A stretch of 38,987 nt of DNA from Bacillota bacterium (lineage in GTDB: Bacteria > Bacillota > Clostridia > Lachnospirales > Lachnospiraceae): assembly GCA_023412855.1 (NCBI GenBank), contig JAEZRJ010000031.1, positions 1 through 38,987 on the forward strand, given 5' to 3'. A model generated the notes under the pieces. It made no database searches. It was not told the origin of the DNA and saw only the letters and a list, made by a program, of their open reading frames with translations. Positions within the stretch are counted from its first letter, which is position 1; every line of letters starts with the position of its first letter. Shown here one piece after another: positions 1-7,601 of the stretch. The translations under genes and the position numbers were made by a program.

Positions 1-10
1 GTGTGCTTCT

Positions 11-124
11 CACACTCTCGCGACCAAGAACTTCGGCAGCACAGCTTTTGTTCCGCGCGCGCAGCTGCGCATTATTTGCCCGAAGGGCTTTTATGTAATA
101 GGAGCACTTTCCTATTACATAAAA
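11..124 (+). repeat. R1 interspersed repeat, copy A
   Basis: Member of a repeat family (R1) seen at 6120-6250, 28123-28227, 35710-35808 and 38707-38863, with a decayed copy at 34841-34890. Shared blocks include CACTCTCGC near the start, TTCGGCAGCACAGCTTTTGT, CGCGCGCAGCTGCGCAT, and a terminal hairpin. Here the hairpin has a perfect 15-bp stem (89-103 with 110-124, TTTTATGTAATAGGA) and a six-base loop. Its right end shares the A/T run of the lysC terminator. There is no ORF of note. Sequence comparison was by eye. Confidence 0.8.
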
Positions 125-178
125 AAAGTGCCCGGGGAAAGCAAACCGCAAGGTCTGATTTCTTCGGACACTTTTTTT
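121..178 (-). terminator. Intrinsic terminator of the lysC transcript
   Basis: Read on the minus strand, a 14-bp stem (165-178 with 121-134; seven A-T pairs, then GTG, one G-U pair, and CCG) encloses a partly paired 30-base loop. It ends in seven T. The 5' arm overlaps the lysC stop codon. R1 copy A begins at the T-tract. Confidence 0.8.
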
Positions 179-1496
179 ACAACTGCACTTCCACAAAAAT
201 ATTATATATAGCCCGTATCGCGCTCTCAAAATCCTCATCCGAAACTCCGATAATAATATTCAGCTCGCTGGACCCCTGATCGATCATCCTTACATTCACA
301 TTCGCATGTGCCAGCGCCGAGAATATTCTGCCCGCAGTTCCTCTCGTAGATTTCATTCCCCGTCCAACTACCGCAATCAACGCCAAATCCGATTCGATAT
401 CCACCATATCAGGATCAGCCAGCCTGTGAAGTGACGCTACTACCTTCTGCTCCTTATCCATGAATTCATCCTGATGAACGAACACCGTCATCGTATCGAT
501 TCCCGAAGGAACATGCTCGAAGGAAATTCCATTATCTTCAAACGATTGCAAAACCTTCCTTCCGAAGCCAATTTCCGAGTTCATCATATCTTTCTCGATA
601 TTAACCGCACAGAAGCCTTTCTTTCCTGCAATACCCGTAATTACATATTTCGATTTCTGACAGGTGCTTTCCACAATCCAGGTTCCTTCATCGAGGGGGG
701 AATTCGTGTTACGGATATTGATCGGAATACCTTCCTTTCGTACCGGGAAAATCGCATCTTCATGAAGAACGGTAGCTCCCATATAAGAAAGTTCCCTCAG
801 CTCCCTGTAAGTAATCGTATCGATTCCAGGCGGCGTATCGATGATTCTGGGGTCCGCCACAAGAAATCCCGATACGTCCGTCCAGTTCTCATATACATCC
901 GCTTTTACCGCTCCCGCTACGATAGAACCCGTAATATCGGAGCCGCCTCTGGAAAATGTCTTCACCCTTCCGTCCTCATATGCTCCGTAGAATCCGGGAA
1001 TAACAGCCCTTTCCGTTTTCTTTAAGCGTTCTGATAAAACCTTTTTAGTTTTTTCTGCATCAAATTCGCCGTTTTCATTGAAAAAAATTACCGTTGCCGC
1101 ATCCACGAATTCATAGCCAAGATACGCCGCCATGATGATACCGTTCAAGTATTCTCCTCTGGAAGCCGCATAATTATCACCTGCTTTTTCCTTAAACTGT
1201 TTTTCGATAGCCTTGAACTCTTCCTCTAAAGACAAATCCAAACGCAATCCCTTGATAATTTCTTCATATCGTGCCTTTATCGCTTTCAACTGAGCCTTGA
1301 AATCCTCTCCTGCCTCTGCAGCCGCATAACAGGCATAGAGCATATCCGTTACCTTGGTGTCCTTGGAATTGCGTTTCCCGGGTGCTGACGGCACCACAAG
1401 CTTTCTCTCCGCATCGGAACGGATGATATCCCCTACCTTCATGAACTGCTCTGCGCTGGCCAAAGAGCTTCCGCCAAACTTCACTACCTTCGTCAT
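177..1496 (-). CDS. lysC: Aspartokinase
   Basis: Phosphorylates L-aspartate with ATP, the first step towards lysine (via diaminopimelate), threonine and methionine. The 439-residue protein starts with the amino-acid-kinase motif KFGGSS (residues 5-10) and has SRGEYLNG and SRGGSDITGS substrate and phosphate-binding segments. Two ACT domains follow from about residue 300 (ITGIAGKKGFCAVNIEKD and ALIAVVGRGMKSTRGTAG), the usual site of lysine or threonine feedback. It is a monofunctional enzyme of usual length. ATG at 1496 is preferred over an upstream in-frame start because GAGGAGAA lies 9 bases before it. It is the last gene of the ACT-hom-kinase cluster, but a 166-bp gap with a hairpin and a possible promoter separates it from the gene upstream. 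Which amino acid inhibits it cannot be read from sequence alone. Confidence 0.95.
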   Translation of the reverse strand: MTKVVKFGGSSLASAEQFMKVGDIIRSDAERKLVVPSAPGKRNSKDTKVTDMLYACYAAAEAGEDFKAQLKAIKARYEEIIKGLRLDLSLEEEFKAIEKQFKEKAGDNYAASRGEYLNGIIMAAYLGYEFVDAATVIFFNENGEFDAEKTKKVLSERLKKTERAVIPGFYGAYEDGRVKTFSRGGSDITGSIVAGAVKADVYENWTDVSGFLVADPRIIDTPPGIDTITYRELRELSYMGATVLHEDAIFPVRKEGIPINIRNTNSPLDEGTWIVESTCQKSKYVITGIAGKKGFCAVNIEKDMMNSEIGFGRKVLQSFEDNGISFEHVPSGIDTMTVFVHQDEFMDKEQKVVASLHRLADPDMVDIESDLALIAVVGRGMKSTRGTAGRIFSALAHANVNVRMIDQGSSELNIIIGVSDEDFESAIRAIYNIFVEVQL

Positions 1497-1524
1497 AATC
1501 TCTTCTTCTCCTCGTTTTATGCTT

Positions 1525-1582
1525 ATTATAAAGCTCATATCTCATAAATATCAGGATAAACCTACTTGCATTTACCCTGATA
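1525..1582 (-). promoter_or_regulatory. lysC leader: hairpin and weak promoter candidate
   Basis: The 166-bp gap before lysC holds a 12-bp hairpin (1549-1560 with 1571-1582, TATCAGG at its base, one G-U pair, 10-base loop) and a TATAAT at 1530-1525 with a poor -35 (CTGATA, 18 bp upstream). The hairpin has no T-tract, so it is not a clear terminator. It is too short for, and does not look like, a lysine riboswitch. It may be an internal promoter or a processing site. Confidence 0.35.
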
Positions 1583-1662
1583 ATATATTCTATGGAAATC
1601 CATATTTGCTGAACATCGTCTACGCTGATGCGGAATAAATAATATCCTAACTGCTTGCCTTC

Positions 1663-2865
1663 TTATTGCTCAAAGAGATGATTTATCAGTTCATGCCCTT
1701 TCGCAATATAGATGCCGCCGGCCTTCGCTTCCTCTTCGTTATACTTCCGGTCCGACTCAAGAGGTCTGCTGCTGTCATAGAGCAAATAAGGCACACTGTC
1801 CGACGTATGGGTTCTTATGCGGACCGGAGTGGGATGATCCGGCAGCACCATAAGGCGGTAGTCGGTTCCTTCTTCATCCAGCTTGTCCGTCAGGGGCTTA
1901 AGCACTTTCTCATCCAGATATTCGATCGCTAACACCTTGCGTTCTGTGCTTCCCTGATGGCCCATTTCATCAGGCGCTTCAATATGAATATAGACGAAGT
2001 CATATCCGTCCTCAAGAATGGCTTTCAAGGCAGCTTGCGTCTTTCCCTCATAATTCGTATGTAAACCGCCATTGGCGCCTTCTACGATGCTGACTCCCAT
2101 TCCTGCGCCCACCGCAATTCCCTTAAGCAAATCCACGGCGGATACCATCATTCCTTTTTTCCCTGTCTTCTCCTCGAAGGAGGTGAGCATAGGTTTCGTC
2201 CCTGCTCCCCAGAACCAACAGCAATTGGCCGGATTTAGCCCCTTCTTTTTTCTTTCTATGTTGATGGGATGGTTTACCAGAATATGATAGCTTTTCTCCA
2301 TCATCTCGCGCAGAACGGCATCCTCCGGAAGATACCTACCGATGACCTGAGTAAGTACATCGTGAGGAGGCGTTAATTCCACCACTGTCCCTTTGTCCCA
2401 AATCAGGCAGTGCCTGTAGCTCGTTCCTACATAGAATTTATAAAGGTCTGTCTCCAGCTCCTTCCTTACGGCTTCTAACAGAACCGCACAGTCCTCCGTA
2501 CTGATTTCGCCGGAGCTATGGTCTATAATCGTTCTCTCCTCAAAGGGGGTGTCTTCTTCTGATATCGTTACGATATTGCATCTGAGAGCGATGTCTGTAT
2601 CCATCATGGGAACACCGATGCTCAAAGCCTCTAACGGCGATCTTCCCGAATAATAAATCTTCGGGTCATAGCCAAGTACTGATAGATTCGCCGTATCCGA
2701 GCCGGGGCTCATTCCCTCCGGTATCGTGTGTACCATTCCAATTTCCGATTTCTTACTGAGCCTGTCCATAACAGGTGTATCGGCATAAGCCAACGGAGTC
2801 CTATTCCCTAAAGACTCTATGGGCTCATCCGCCATACCGTCTCCCAGAACGATAATGTATTTCAT
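1663..2865 (-). CDS. Phosphoglycerate-mutase-like protein, proposed homoserine kinase
   Basis: Member of the cofactor-independent phosphoglycerate mutase (ApgM) branch of the alkaline phosphatase superfamily. The 400 residues contain the metal and nucleophile motifs GDGMADEP (D9), PGSDTANLSVLGYDP (S56, D57), APDEMGHQG and LPDHPTP. Relatives placed next to threonine genes are classed as a proposed homoserine kinase that replaces ThrB (GHMP type), making O-phosphohomoserine for threonine synthase. The position here, 47 bp after homoserine dehydrogenase and before aspartokinase, with no GHMP-type thrB in the window, supports that role over glycolysis. The start at 2865 has GAGAGGA 7 bases upstream. 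The family assignment is firm; the homoserine kinase activity is inference from context and could only be separated from mutase activity by experiment. Confidence 0.85.
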   Translation of the reverse strand: MKYIIVLGDGMADEPIESLGNRTPLAYADTPVMDRLSKKSEIGMVHTIPEGMSPGSDTANLSVLGYDPKIYYSGRSPLEALSIGVPMMDTDIALRCNIVTISEEDTPFEERTIIDHSSGEISTEDCAVLLEAVRKELETDLYKFYVGTSYRHCLIWDKGTVVELTPPHDVLTQVIGRYLPEDAVLREMMEKSYHILVNHPINIERKKKGLNPANCCWFWGAGTKPMLTSFEEKTGKKGMMVSAVDLLKGIAVGAGMGVSIVEGANGGLHTNYEGKTQAALKAILEDGYDFVYIHIEAPDEMGHQGSTERKVLAIEYLDEKVLKPLTDKLDEEGTDYRLMVLPDHPTPVRIRTHTSDSVPYLLYDSSRPLESDRKYNEEEAKAGGIYIAKGHELINHLFEQ

Positions 2866-2912
2866 TTCTGAATCCTCTCTTCTTTTACGTATTCCGGCGA
2901 GCAATGCTCTTA

Positions 2913-4118
2913 TTAGCTCTCTATGCGGATTCTGTTAAGCACACAGCCTAATTCTTCCGCTTTCCCCGCAAATTCCTTCTCCGTCATTTCGTCTGTTACA
3001 AACGCGAACTCTCCTGCCACATCCGCTTCTATTACTCCAACGGAACCAAATACCTCCAAGGCCTTCTTCTCAAGCTCCGCCTTCGTGCGGACGAAGAATT
3101 TATGCTTCACCTGCGCCACATCGGTAAGTTTCACATTCTCCGTATCCCAGAAACACATAATGGTCTTGCCAGCATGGCGTGCACAGTCCACCACGTCGGA
3201 TACCACCGCGCTGGCCGTAGGAAGCTTACCTGCACCGCGTCCGTAATACATGGAATCCCCAAGCATATTTCCGTGAACGAACACCGCATTGAACACGTCG
3301 TTTACGCTGTAAAGGGGATGGCTTACCGGAATCATAAAGGGTGCCACCATCGCATAAAAATCACCGCCGTTTTCCCTGCTGAGAGCCAATAGCTTAATGG
3401 AACGTCCCATAGCTTTGGCATATACGAAATCTGTCGCTGTTATTTTTGTAATTCCCTCTGTATATATATCTTCATATCTTACATTTTTTCCGGTCATCAA
3501 GGAAGATAAAATTGCAATCTTACGGCATGCGTCATAGCCTTCCACATCCGCTTCAGGGTTACGCTCCGCATATCCCTTTTCCTGCGCTTCCTTCAGCACA
3601 TCTTCAAAATCAGCTCCTTCTGCCGCCATCTTGGAGAGGATATAGTTGGTCGTACCGTTTAAAATACCGGTAATGGCATCGATCTTCTCCGCCGTAAGAG
3701 AATAGTTCATGGGACGGATAATCGGAATACCGCCGCCGACGCTGGCTTCGAACAAATAGTTGCAGCTATTTTCTTTCGCCAGACGGATCAATTCCGGCCC
3801 GTGGTTCGCCACCAGTTCTTTGTTGGAGGTACATACGCTCTTACCGTTCATAAGCGCCCTTTTGGAAAAAGTATACGCAGGCTCTATGCCTCCCATCGTC
3901 TCGCAAATAATGCTGACTTCCGGATCGTTCAAGATAACATCCACATCGTGTACAACTTTATCTTCATAAGGGTCACCGGGAAACTCCCTAAGGTCGAGAA
4001 TGTACTTGATGCTCAGCTCTTCTCCCGCTTTCTTACTTATTTCCTCTTTATTTTTACCAATTACTTCCACAACCCCACTGCCTACCGTACCATATCCTAA
4101 AACTGCTACATTTATCAT
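2913..4118 (-). CDS. hom: Homoserine dehydrogenase
   Basis: Reduces aspartate semialdehyde to homoserine with NAD(P)H, the branch point to threonine and methionine. The 401 residues open with a Rossmann motif, VLGYGTVGSG (residues 6-15). The homoserine dehydrogenase core follows, with CTSNKELVANHG, FEASVGGGIPIIRP, GILNGTTNYIL and a conserved GYAERNPEADVEGYDACRK active-site segment. About 60 C-terminal residues resemble a short ACT domain, the usual feedback module. GGAGGAGATC lies just before the ATG at 4118. It is 34 bp downstream of the ACT-domain gene and 47 bp upstream of the proposed homoserine kinase, so the three are probably one transcript. Confidence 0.95.
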   Translation of the reverse strand: MINVAVLGYGTVGSGVVEVIGKNKEEISKKAGEELSIKYILDLREFPGDPYEDKVVHDVDVILNDPEVSIICETMGGIEPAYTFSKRALMNGKSVCTSNKELVANHGPELIRLAKENSCNYLFEASVGGGIPIIRPMNYSLTAEKIDAITGILNGTTNYILSKMAAEGADFEDVLKEAQEKGYAERNPEADVEGYDACRKIAILSSLMTGKNVRYEDIYTEGITKITATDFVYAKAMGRSIKLLALSRENGGDFYAMVAPFMIPVSHPLYSVNDVFNAVFVHGNMLGDSMYYGRGAGKLPTASAVVSDVVDCARHAGKTIMCFWDTENVKLTDVAQVKHKFFVRTKAELEKKALEVFGSVGVIEADVAGEFAFVTDEMTEKEFAGKAEELGCVLNRIRIES

Positions 4119-4152
4119 TTGATCTCCTCCGCTCTGTCCTGTCTTCGGACTT

Positions 4153-4596
4153 TTATTCTTTCGCCAATACTTTTACGTAATGGACTCCTTGCTTTTTCTC
4201 AAGCGTCTCCAGCATTTCCGACACATCGCCGGTTGTCGGAAGCACTTGTACACTGATGCTTAAAGACGCTACTCCATTGATGGGAATGCTCTGGTGAATC
4301 GTAAGAATATTCGCTTTGAAATCCGCGATCACCTTCAGCACATCCGATAACAGTCCCGGTTCATCATCCATCTGAAACGTAAGCGTAATCGTCGTTCCCT
4401 GCGCATTGTCATGGAACTGAAAGATATCGTCCTTATATTTATAGAAGGAACTTCTGCTGATACCAACCTGCTCCGTGGCTTCATGCACGCTCTGTACCTT
4501 TCCGGTCTCCAAAAGGCGTTTCGCCTCTACCACTTTCAGAAGCACTTCCGGGATTGCCTTCTTTTTAACAACAAAATACCCATTTGCCGTATCCAT
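4153..4596 (-). CDS. ACT-domain protein, PheB/UPF0735 family
   Basis: A 147-residue protein with a helix-turn-helix-like N-terminal half (SVHEATEQVGISRSSFYKYKDDIF, about residues 36-60, quoted only as a region) and a C-terminal ACT domain starting at TTITLTFQMDDEPGLLSDVL. It resembles the PheB/UPF0735 family, which accompanies aromatic and aspartate-family genes and is presumed to sense an amino acid. As first gene of the hom operon it may regulate the operon or the enzymes; this is inference. The start at 4596 is chosen over the ATG at 4611 because AAAGGTG lies five bases before it, while the upstream ATG has no spaced ribosome site. Confidence 0.85.
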   Translation of the reverse strand: MDTANGYFVVKKKAIPEVLLKVVEAKRLLETGKVQSVHEATEQVGISRSSFYKYKDDIFQFHDNAQGTTITLTFQMDDEPGLLSDVLKVIADFKANILTIHQSIPINGVASLSISVQVLPTTGDVSEMLETLEKKQGVHYVKVLAKE

Positions 4597-4628
4597 ACAA
4601 ACACCTTTCATCCTTCGTTTCCAATTTT

Positions 4629-4680
4629 GTGTCCGTCCAATGAATACACTTGTATTTGAGTGTTTTTATCACGCGGACAC
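4629..4680 (-). other. Hairpin in the leader of the hom operon
   Basis: The transcript leader between the promoter (4700-4728) and the ACT gene carries a 7-bp outer stem (GTGTCCG with CGGACAC, 4674-4680 and 4629-4635). Inside it is a small palindrome, AATACACTTGTATT (4643-4656). There is no T-tract. It could be an RNA element or a protein operator. Confidence 0.4.
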
Positions 4681-4699
4681 TTGTGTGTCGACGAAGGAT

Positions 4700-4728
4700 A
4701 TTGTAGCATATTACACAAAATAAGGCAA
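4700..4728 (-). promoter_or_regulatory. Promoter of the ACT-hom operon
   Basis: On the minus strand, TTGCCT (4728-4723), a 17-bp spacer and TACAAT (4705-4700). It lies about 100 bp before the ACT-domain start codon. Confidence 0.7.
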
Positions 4729-4782
4729 TAAAAAATATGAACTTTTTCTAAAATAATTTCCAAATAATACAACACAAACCTA

Positions 4783-4806
4783 ATGCCCCGGCATGTACCG
4801 GGGCAT
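4783..4806 (-). terminator. GC-rich hairpin after dps
   Basis: Perfect 9-bp stem ATGCCCCGG/CCGGGGCAT with a six-base loop, 20 bp after the dps stop. The following minus-strand sequence is only moderately T-rich (TTAGGTTTGTGTTG), so termination is likely but not certain. Confidence 0.6.
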
Positions 4807-4825
4807 CAGGTCTGTAGCTATTTGC

Positions 4826-5266
4826 TTATGAAACATAGGATTCCAGCATCCACAATAACTTTTGGTATTCCCCCAAATAATCATTAAATTGGTCTGCCGT
4901 AACACCATCACCGGCTTCCTCTGCCAGTTTTACAATTTCCTGTGTATCGTTAATCCAATACCGGATATCTTTAATTAAGAGTTCAACCGTCTCATCCGAT
5001 GAAATAGGCGTATCGCTGCGCTCTTTTATAGTCGCTGCCTTCAGTGCTGATTGCAGGTTTGCAACAGGCGCTTGCCCTAAGGCGAGCAGTCGTTCAGCAA
5101 CACTGTCTATAACAGATGCCGTATGGCCATAAAGCTCTTCCAGCTTCGAATGCAGTGTAAAGAAACTACGGCCTTTTACATACCAATGTAAATTTAAAAG
5201 CTTTAAATAATTTACTTCTTGATTAGCTAGATATAGATTCATTTTTTCATATAATTTATTCGACAT
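4826..5266 (-). CDS. dps: Dps-family ferritin-like DNA-protection protein
   Basis: A 146-residue four-helix-bundle protein of usual Dps length. It has the N-terminal NLHWYVKG ferroxidase segment, then HSKLEELYGHTASVIDSVAERLLALG, which together carry the intersubunit di-iron ligands (His, His, Asp, Glu) known in the family. It forms a dodecamer that oxidises and stores iron using peroxide. It lies 41 bp after sodA on the same strand with no intervening promoter seen, so it is probably co-transcribed with it. GGAGGT sits six bases before the ATG at 5266; the ATG two codons earlier directly abuts the ribosome site and is less likely. Confidence 0.9.
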   Translation of the reverse strand: MSNKLYEKMNLYLANQEVNYLKLLNLHWYVKGRSFFTLHSKLEELYGHTASVIDSVAERLLALGQAPVANLQSALKAATIKERSDTPISSDETVELLIKDIRYWINDTQEIVKLAEEAGDGVTADQFNDYLGEYQKLLWMLESYVS

Positions 5267-5307
5267 ATTCATACCTCCTTCGGTTTTAATGTTTTACACA
5301 AACTGTC

Positions 5308-5928
5308 CTAAATATTCCTTGCATGTTTATAATATTCTGCCACACTTTTCCAATCGATAACATTAAAATACTCTTTTACATAATCGGCCCTTACATTCTT
5401 ATATTTCAGGTAATAAGCATGCTCCCATACATCAATTCCCAAAATAGGAGTATAACTGCTGCCTTCGATTATCGGATTATCCTGGTTCTGGCTGGCAGAA
5501 AGTTTCAGTTCACCATTCGGCCCTGCAGATAACCATGCCCATCCGGAGCCGAATTGACCTAATGCAAGAGCAGTCAGCTTTTCTTTAAATAAAGAGAAAT
5601 TCTCAAAACTATCGGCTATCGCTTTCGCTAAATCTCCTTCAGGCTCTCCTCCCCCGTTAGGGCTCATTGTTGAGAAATAAAGATTATGGTTATAAAATCC
5701 GCCGCCATTATTGCGGATTGCAGTACGCAGTGCATCATCGCCAATCTGTCCCAGAGAAGCGAGCAGTGTTTCTATGCTTTTGTTTTCAATGCCTGCTTTT
5801 TCAGCAGCATCATTGAGATTTTTCGTATATGCTGCATGGTGTTTGGAATAGTGCGTTTCCATGGTCAGCGCATCAATATAGGGTTCCAGAGAGTTAAAAT
5901 CATAGGTTAATTGGTATTGTTTATACAT
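5308..5928 (-). CDS. sodA: Superoxide dismutase, Fe/Mn type
   Basis: Dismutates superoxide to peroxide and oxygen in the cytoplasm. The 206 residues match the family in length, and all four metal ligands are visible: H26 (TMETHYSKHH), H81 (GGGFYNHNLYF), D166 and H170 (LGIDVWEHAYYLKY). The metal, Fe or Mn, cannot be decided with confidence by eye. The start at 5928 has GGAGGT five bases upstream. A good promoter and a perfect 16-bp palindrome lie upstream (5976-6023). The gene leads sodA-dps and sits beside the SUF/flavodiiron operon, from which a mobile repeat (6061-6340) now separates it. Confidence 0.95.
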   Translation of the reverse strand: MYKQYQLTYDFNSLEPYIDALTMETHYSKHHAAYTKNLNDAAEKAGIENKSIETLLASLGQIGDDALRTAIRNNGGGFYNHNLYFSTMSPNGGGEPEGDLAKAIADSFENFSLFKEKLTALALGQFGSGWAWLSAGPNGELKLSASQNQDNPIIEGSSYTPILGIDVWEHAYYLKYKNVRADYVKEYFNVIDWKSVAEYYKHARNI

Positions 5929-5975
5929 AAGCAACCTCCTTTATCATTTACATATTAATATCAATAATTTTTTAA

Positions 5976-6023
5976 GTTAGTTATAACTAACCACATTATA
6001 TCAAAAAACATCTTATATATCAA
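5976..6023 (-). promoter_or_regulatory. sodA promoter with palindromic operator candidate
   Basis: Minus strand: TTGATA (6023-6018), 17 bp, TATAAT (6000-5995). Just downstream, where RNA synthesis should begin, is the perfect palindrome GTTAGTTATAACTAAC (5976-5991). The position fits a repressor site. It has some likeness to PerR-type A/T-rich boxes, but it is not a clear match and the regulator is unknown. Confidence 0.75.
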
Positions 6024-6060
6024 TACTAAAAAAATATTTATTTGCCGTGTGGATATAAGT

Positions 6061-6340
6061 GTTACTGTTCACACAGTAGCTTAACACTTGCTGTTAAGCT
6101 ACGTAAGAACATGATTGAACAAAAGTGTGCCCGCGTACTTGAGCAGCCAAATACATTAACAGCACAGCTTTTGTTCTGCGCGAGTGTCTTTCTCACGCTG
6201 CGCGCAGCTGCGCATTTATCTTTCTTTAATAGGCGTACTTTCCTATTAAAAAGATGATTTCTGCTTCGCAGAGCGAACTTACATGCAAAATTTTTGCATT
6301 GCGGAAATCATGTGTTGCTGAGAACGGGGTGAACAGTAAC
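6061..6340 (+). mobile_element. Miniature inverted-repeat element M1, copy 1 (interrupted)
   Basis: Bounded by perfect 12-bp terminal inverted repeats, GTTACTGTTCAC (6061-6072) and GTGAACAGTAAC (6329-6340). It is flanked by a perfect 8-bp direct repeat ATATAAGT (6053-6060 and 6341-6348), the mark of a transposition event. There is no transposase. An internal 10-bp hairpin lies at 6076-6102. It matches M1 copy 2 (34011-34143, opposite orientation) except that an R1 repeat is inserted at about 6120-6250 and a small A/T hairpin is added near 6285-6300. It sits between fprA and sodA. Confidence 0.9.
6120..6250 (+). repeat. R1 interspersed repeat, copy E, nested in M1
   Basis: Shares AACAGCACAGCTTTTGTTC, GCGCAGCTGCGCAT and the terminal hairpin (TTTAATAGG with CCTATTAAA) with other R1 copies. 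The matching place in M1 copy 2 has no such insert, which gives the boundaries to within a few bases. A local expansion (GAGTGTCTTTCTCACGCTGC) is found only in this copy. Confidence 0.75.
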
Positions 6341-6355
6341 ATATAAGTTACCGGC

Positions 6356-7582
6356 TTATGCCGGCTCCCTATCCGCAGATAAAACTGATGTTGAAATTGA
6401 TTTTGCCAAGTTCTCCAGCTCAGAATACTGCTCCTTTTTCAGCGCAGATTTTATTTCGAAGACATCACCGATAAGGCGCATGTCCTTCATTTCAGACAGC
6501 ATACACCCCATGGCTTTGCCTGCTGCCGGCGCCCATGAACCGTTGCCTAAGACGCTGACATCTCTGTTTTGCAGATTTAAGGCTGCCAAATCCTTGATCA
6601 CATTTTCCATAGCCCCGTAAAGCTTCAGGTTATAGGTGGGAGATGCGAATACCAAATGGCTGAAACGGAACGCATCCGCCACGATCGTGGAAAAATGTGT
6701 CTTGGACACGTCGTAAATCCTTATATTTTTAACACCGTTCCCCGCAAGAAAATTTGCCAATAGTCTTACCGCATTTTCCGTATTGCCATACATGGAGGCA
6801 TACACCAGTAATGCACCTCTTTCCTCCGGCTGATAGGAACTCCAGACAGCATATTTGTCCAGCAATTTGCTCATCTGTGCCCCGCGCAGTACCGGGCCGT
6901 GCAGAGGACAGATCATTTGAATATCCAAATCTGCCGTTTTCTTCATCGCAGCCTGTACTTGCACGCCGTACTTACCGACAATGTTCGCATAATACCTTCT
7001 CGCTTCGTTTAAATACAGTTCCTCGTAATCGGTTTCATCGCTGAACAGATTTCCGGTATATCCGCCGAAGGTACCGAACGCATCCGCCGAAAAAAGTATC
7101 TTGTCATAAGCGTCATAGGTAAACATGACCTCCGGCCAGTGAACCATCGGCGCAAAGATAAAACGAAGAGTATGTACACCCAGCGTAAGGCTGTCCCCAT
7201 CCTTAACCTCGAGCGTACGTCCCGTTATATCGATATCATAAAACTGTTCTATCATTTGAAAGGTTTTCTTATTGCCTACAATTTGAGCCTCAGGAAACAA
7301 GCGGCAAATTTCATCAATATTCGCACAATGATCGGGTTCCATATGATTTATGATAAGGTAGTCCAGTGTCCGGCCATTCAGTGAAGCCTTTATGTTTTCA
7401 ATAAACTGCCTTCCTACCGATTCATCTACCGTATCGACCAGCGCCGTTTTCTCATCGGATATGAGAAAAGAATTGTAGCTCACCCCGTTTTCCAGCGGAA
7501 ACATGTTTTCAAACAGAGCCAGACGTACATCGCCGCCGCCCACCCATATCGTATCCTGCGTAATATTCCTTACCACTTCCAT
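6356..7582 (-). CDS. fprA: Flavodiiron protein (A-type flavoprotein)
   Basis: Reduces oxygen to water, or nitric oxide to nitrous oxide, with electrons from rubredoxin in anaerobes. The 408 residues comprise a metallo-beta-lactamase-like diiron domain and a C-terminal flavodoxin domain. Diiron ligands are visible: H80, E82, D84 and H85 in HMEPDH, H148 (MVHWPE), D167 (SADAFGTFG) and H228 (CPLHGPV). The FMN loop is ASMYGNTE (about 262-269). There is no extra rubredoxin or reductase domain, so it is the simple class. It starts 19 bp after sufU and is probably the last gene of the suf operon, linking oxygen removal to Fe-S assembly. AAAGGAG lies about 10 bases before the ATG. M1 copy 1 lies just past its stop. 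Confidence 0.95.
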   Translation of the reverse strand: MEVVRNITQDTIWVGGGDVRLALFENMFPLENGVSYNSFLISDEKTALVDTVDESVGRQFIENIKASLNGRTLDYLIINHMEPDHCANIDEICRLFPEAQIVGNKKTFQMIEQFYDIDITGRTLEVKDGDSLTLGVHTLRFIFAPMVHWPEVMFTYDAYDKILFSADAFGTFGGYTGNLFSDETDYEELYLNEARRYYANIVGKYGVQVQAAMKKTADLDIQMICPLHGPVLRGAQMSKLLDKYAVWSSYQPEERGALLVYASMYGNTENAVRLLANFLAGNGVKNIRIYDVSKTHFSTIVADAFRFSHLVFASPTYNLKLYGAMENVIKDLAALNLQNRDVSVLGNGSWAPAAGKAMGCMLSEMKDMRLIGDVFEIKSALKKEQYSELENLAKSISTSVLSADREPA

Positions 7583-7601
7583 TTTTAGTAATCTCCTTTT
7601 A

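Noticed and set aside
1497..1662. Lysine riboswitch before lysC
   Set aside because: The gap is too short and lacks the multi-helix layout and conserved sequences of the lysine riboswitch.
1663..2865. Plain glycolytic phosphoglycerate mutase
   Set aside because: The fold fits, but the operon context with hom and lysC points to the proposed homoserine kinase group, so the glycolytic label was not used.
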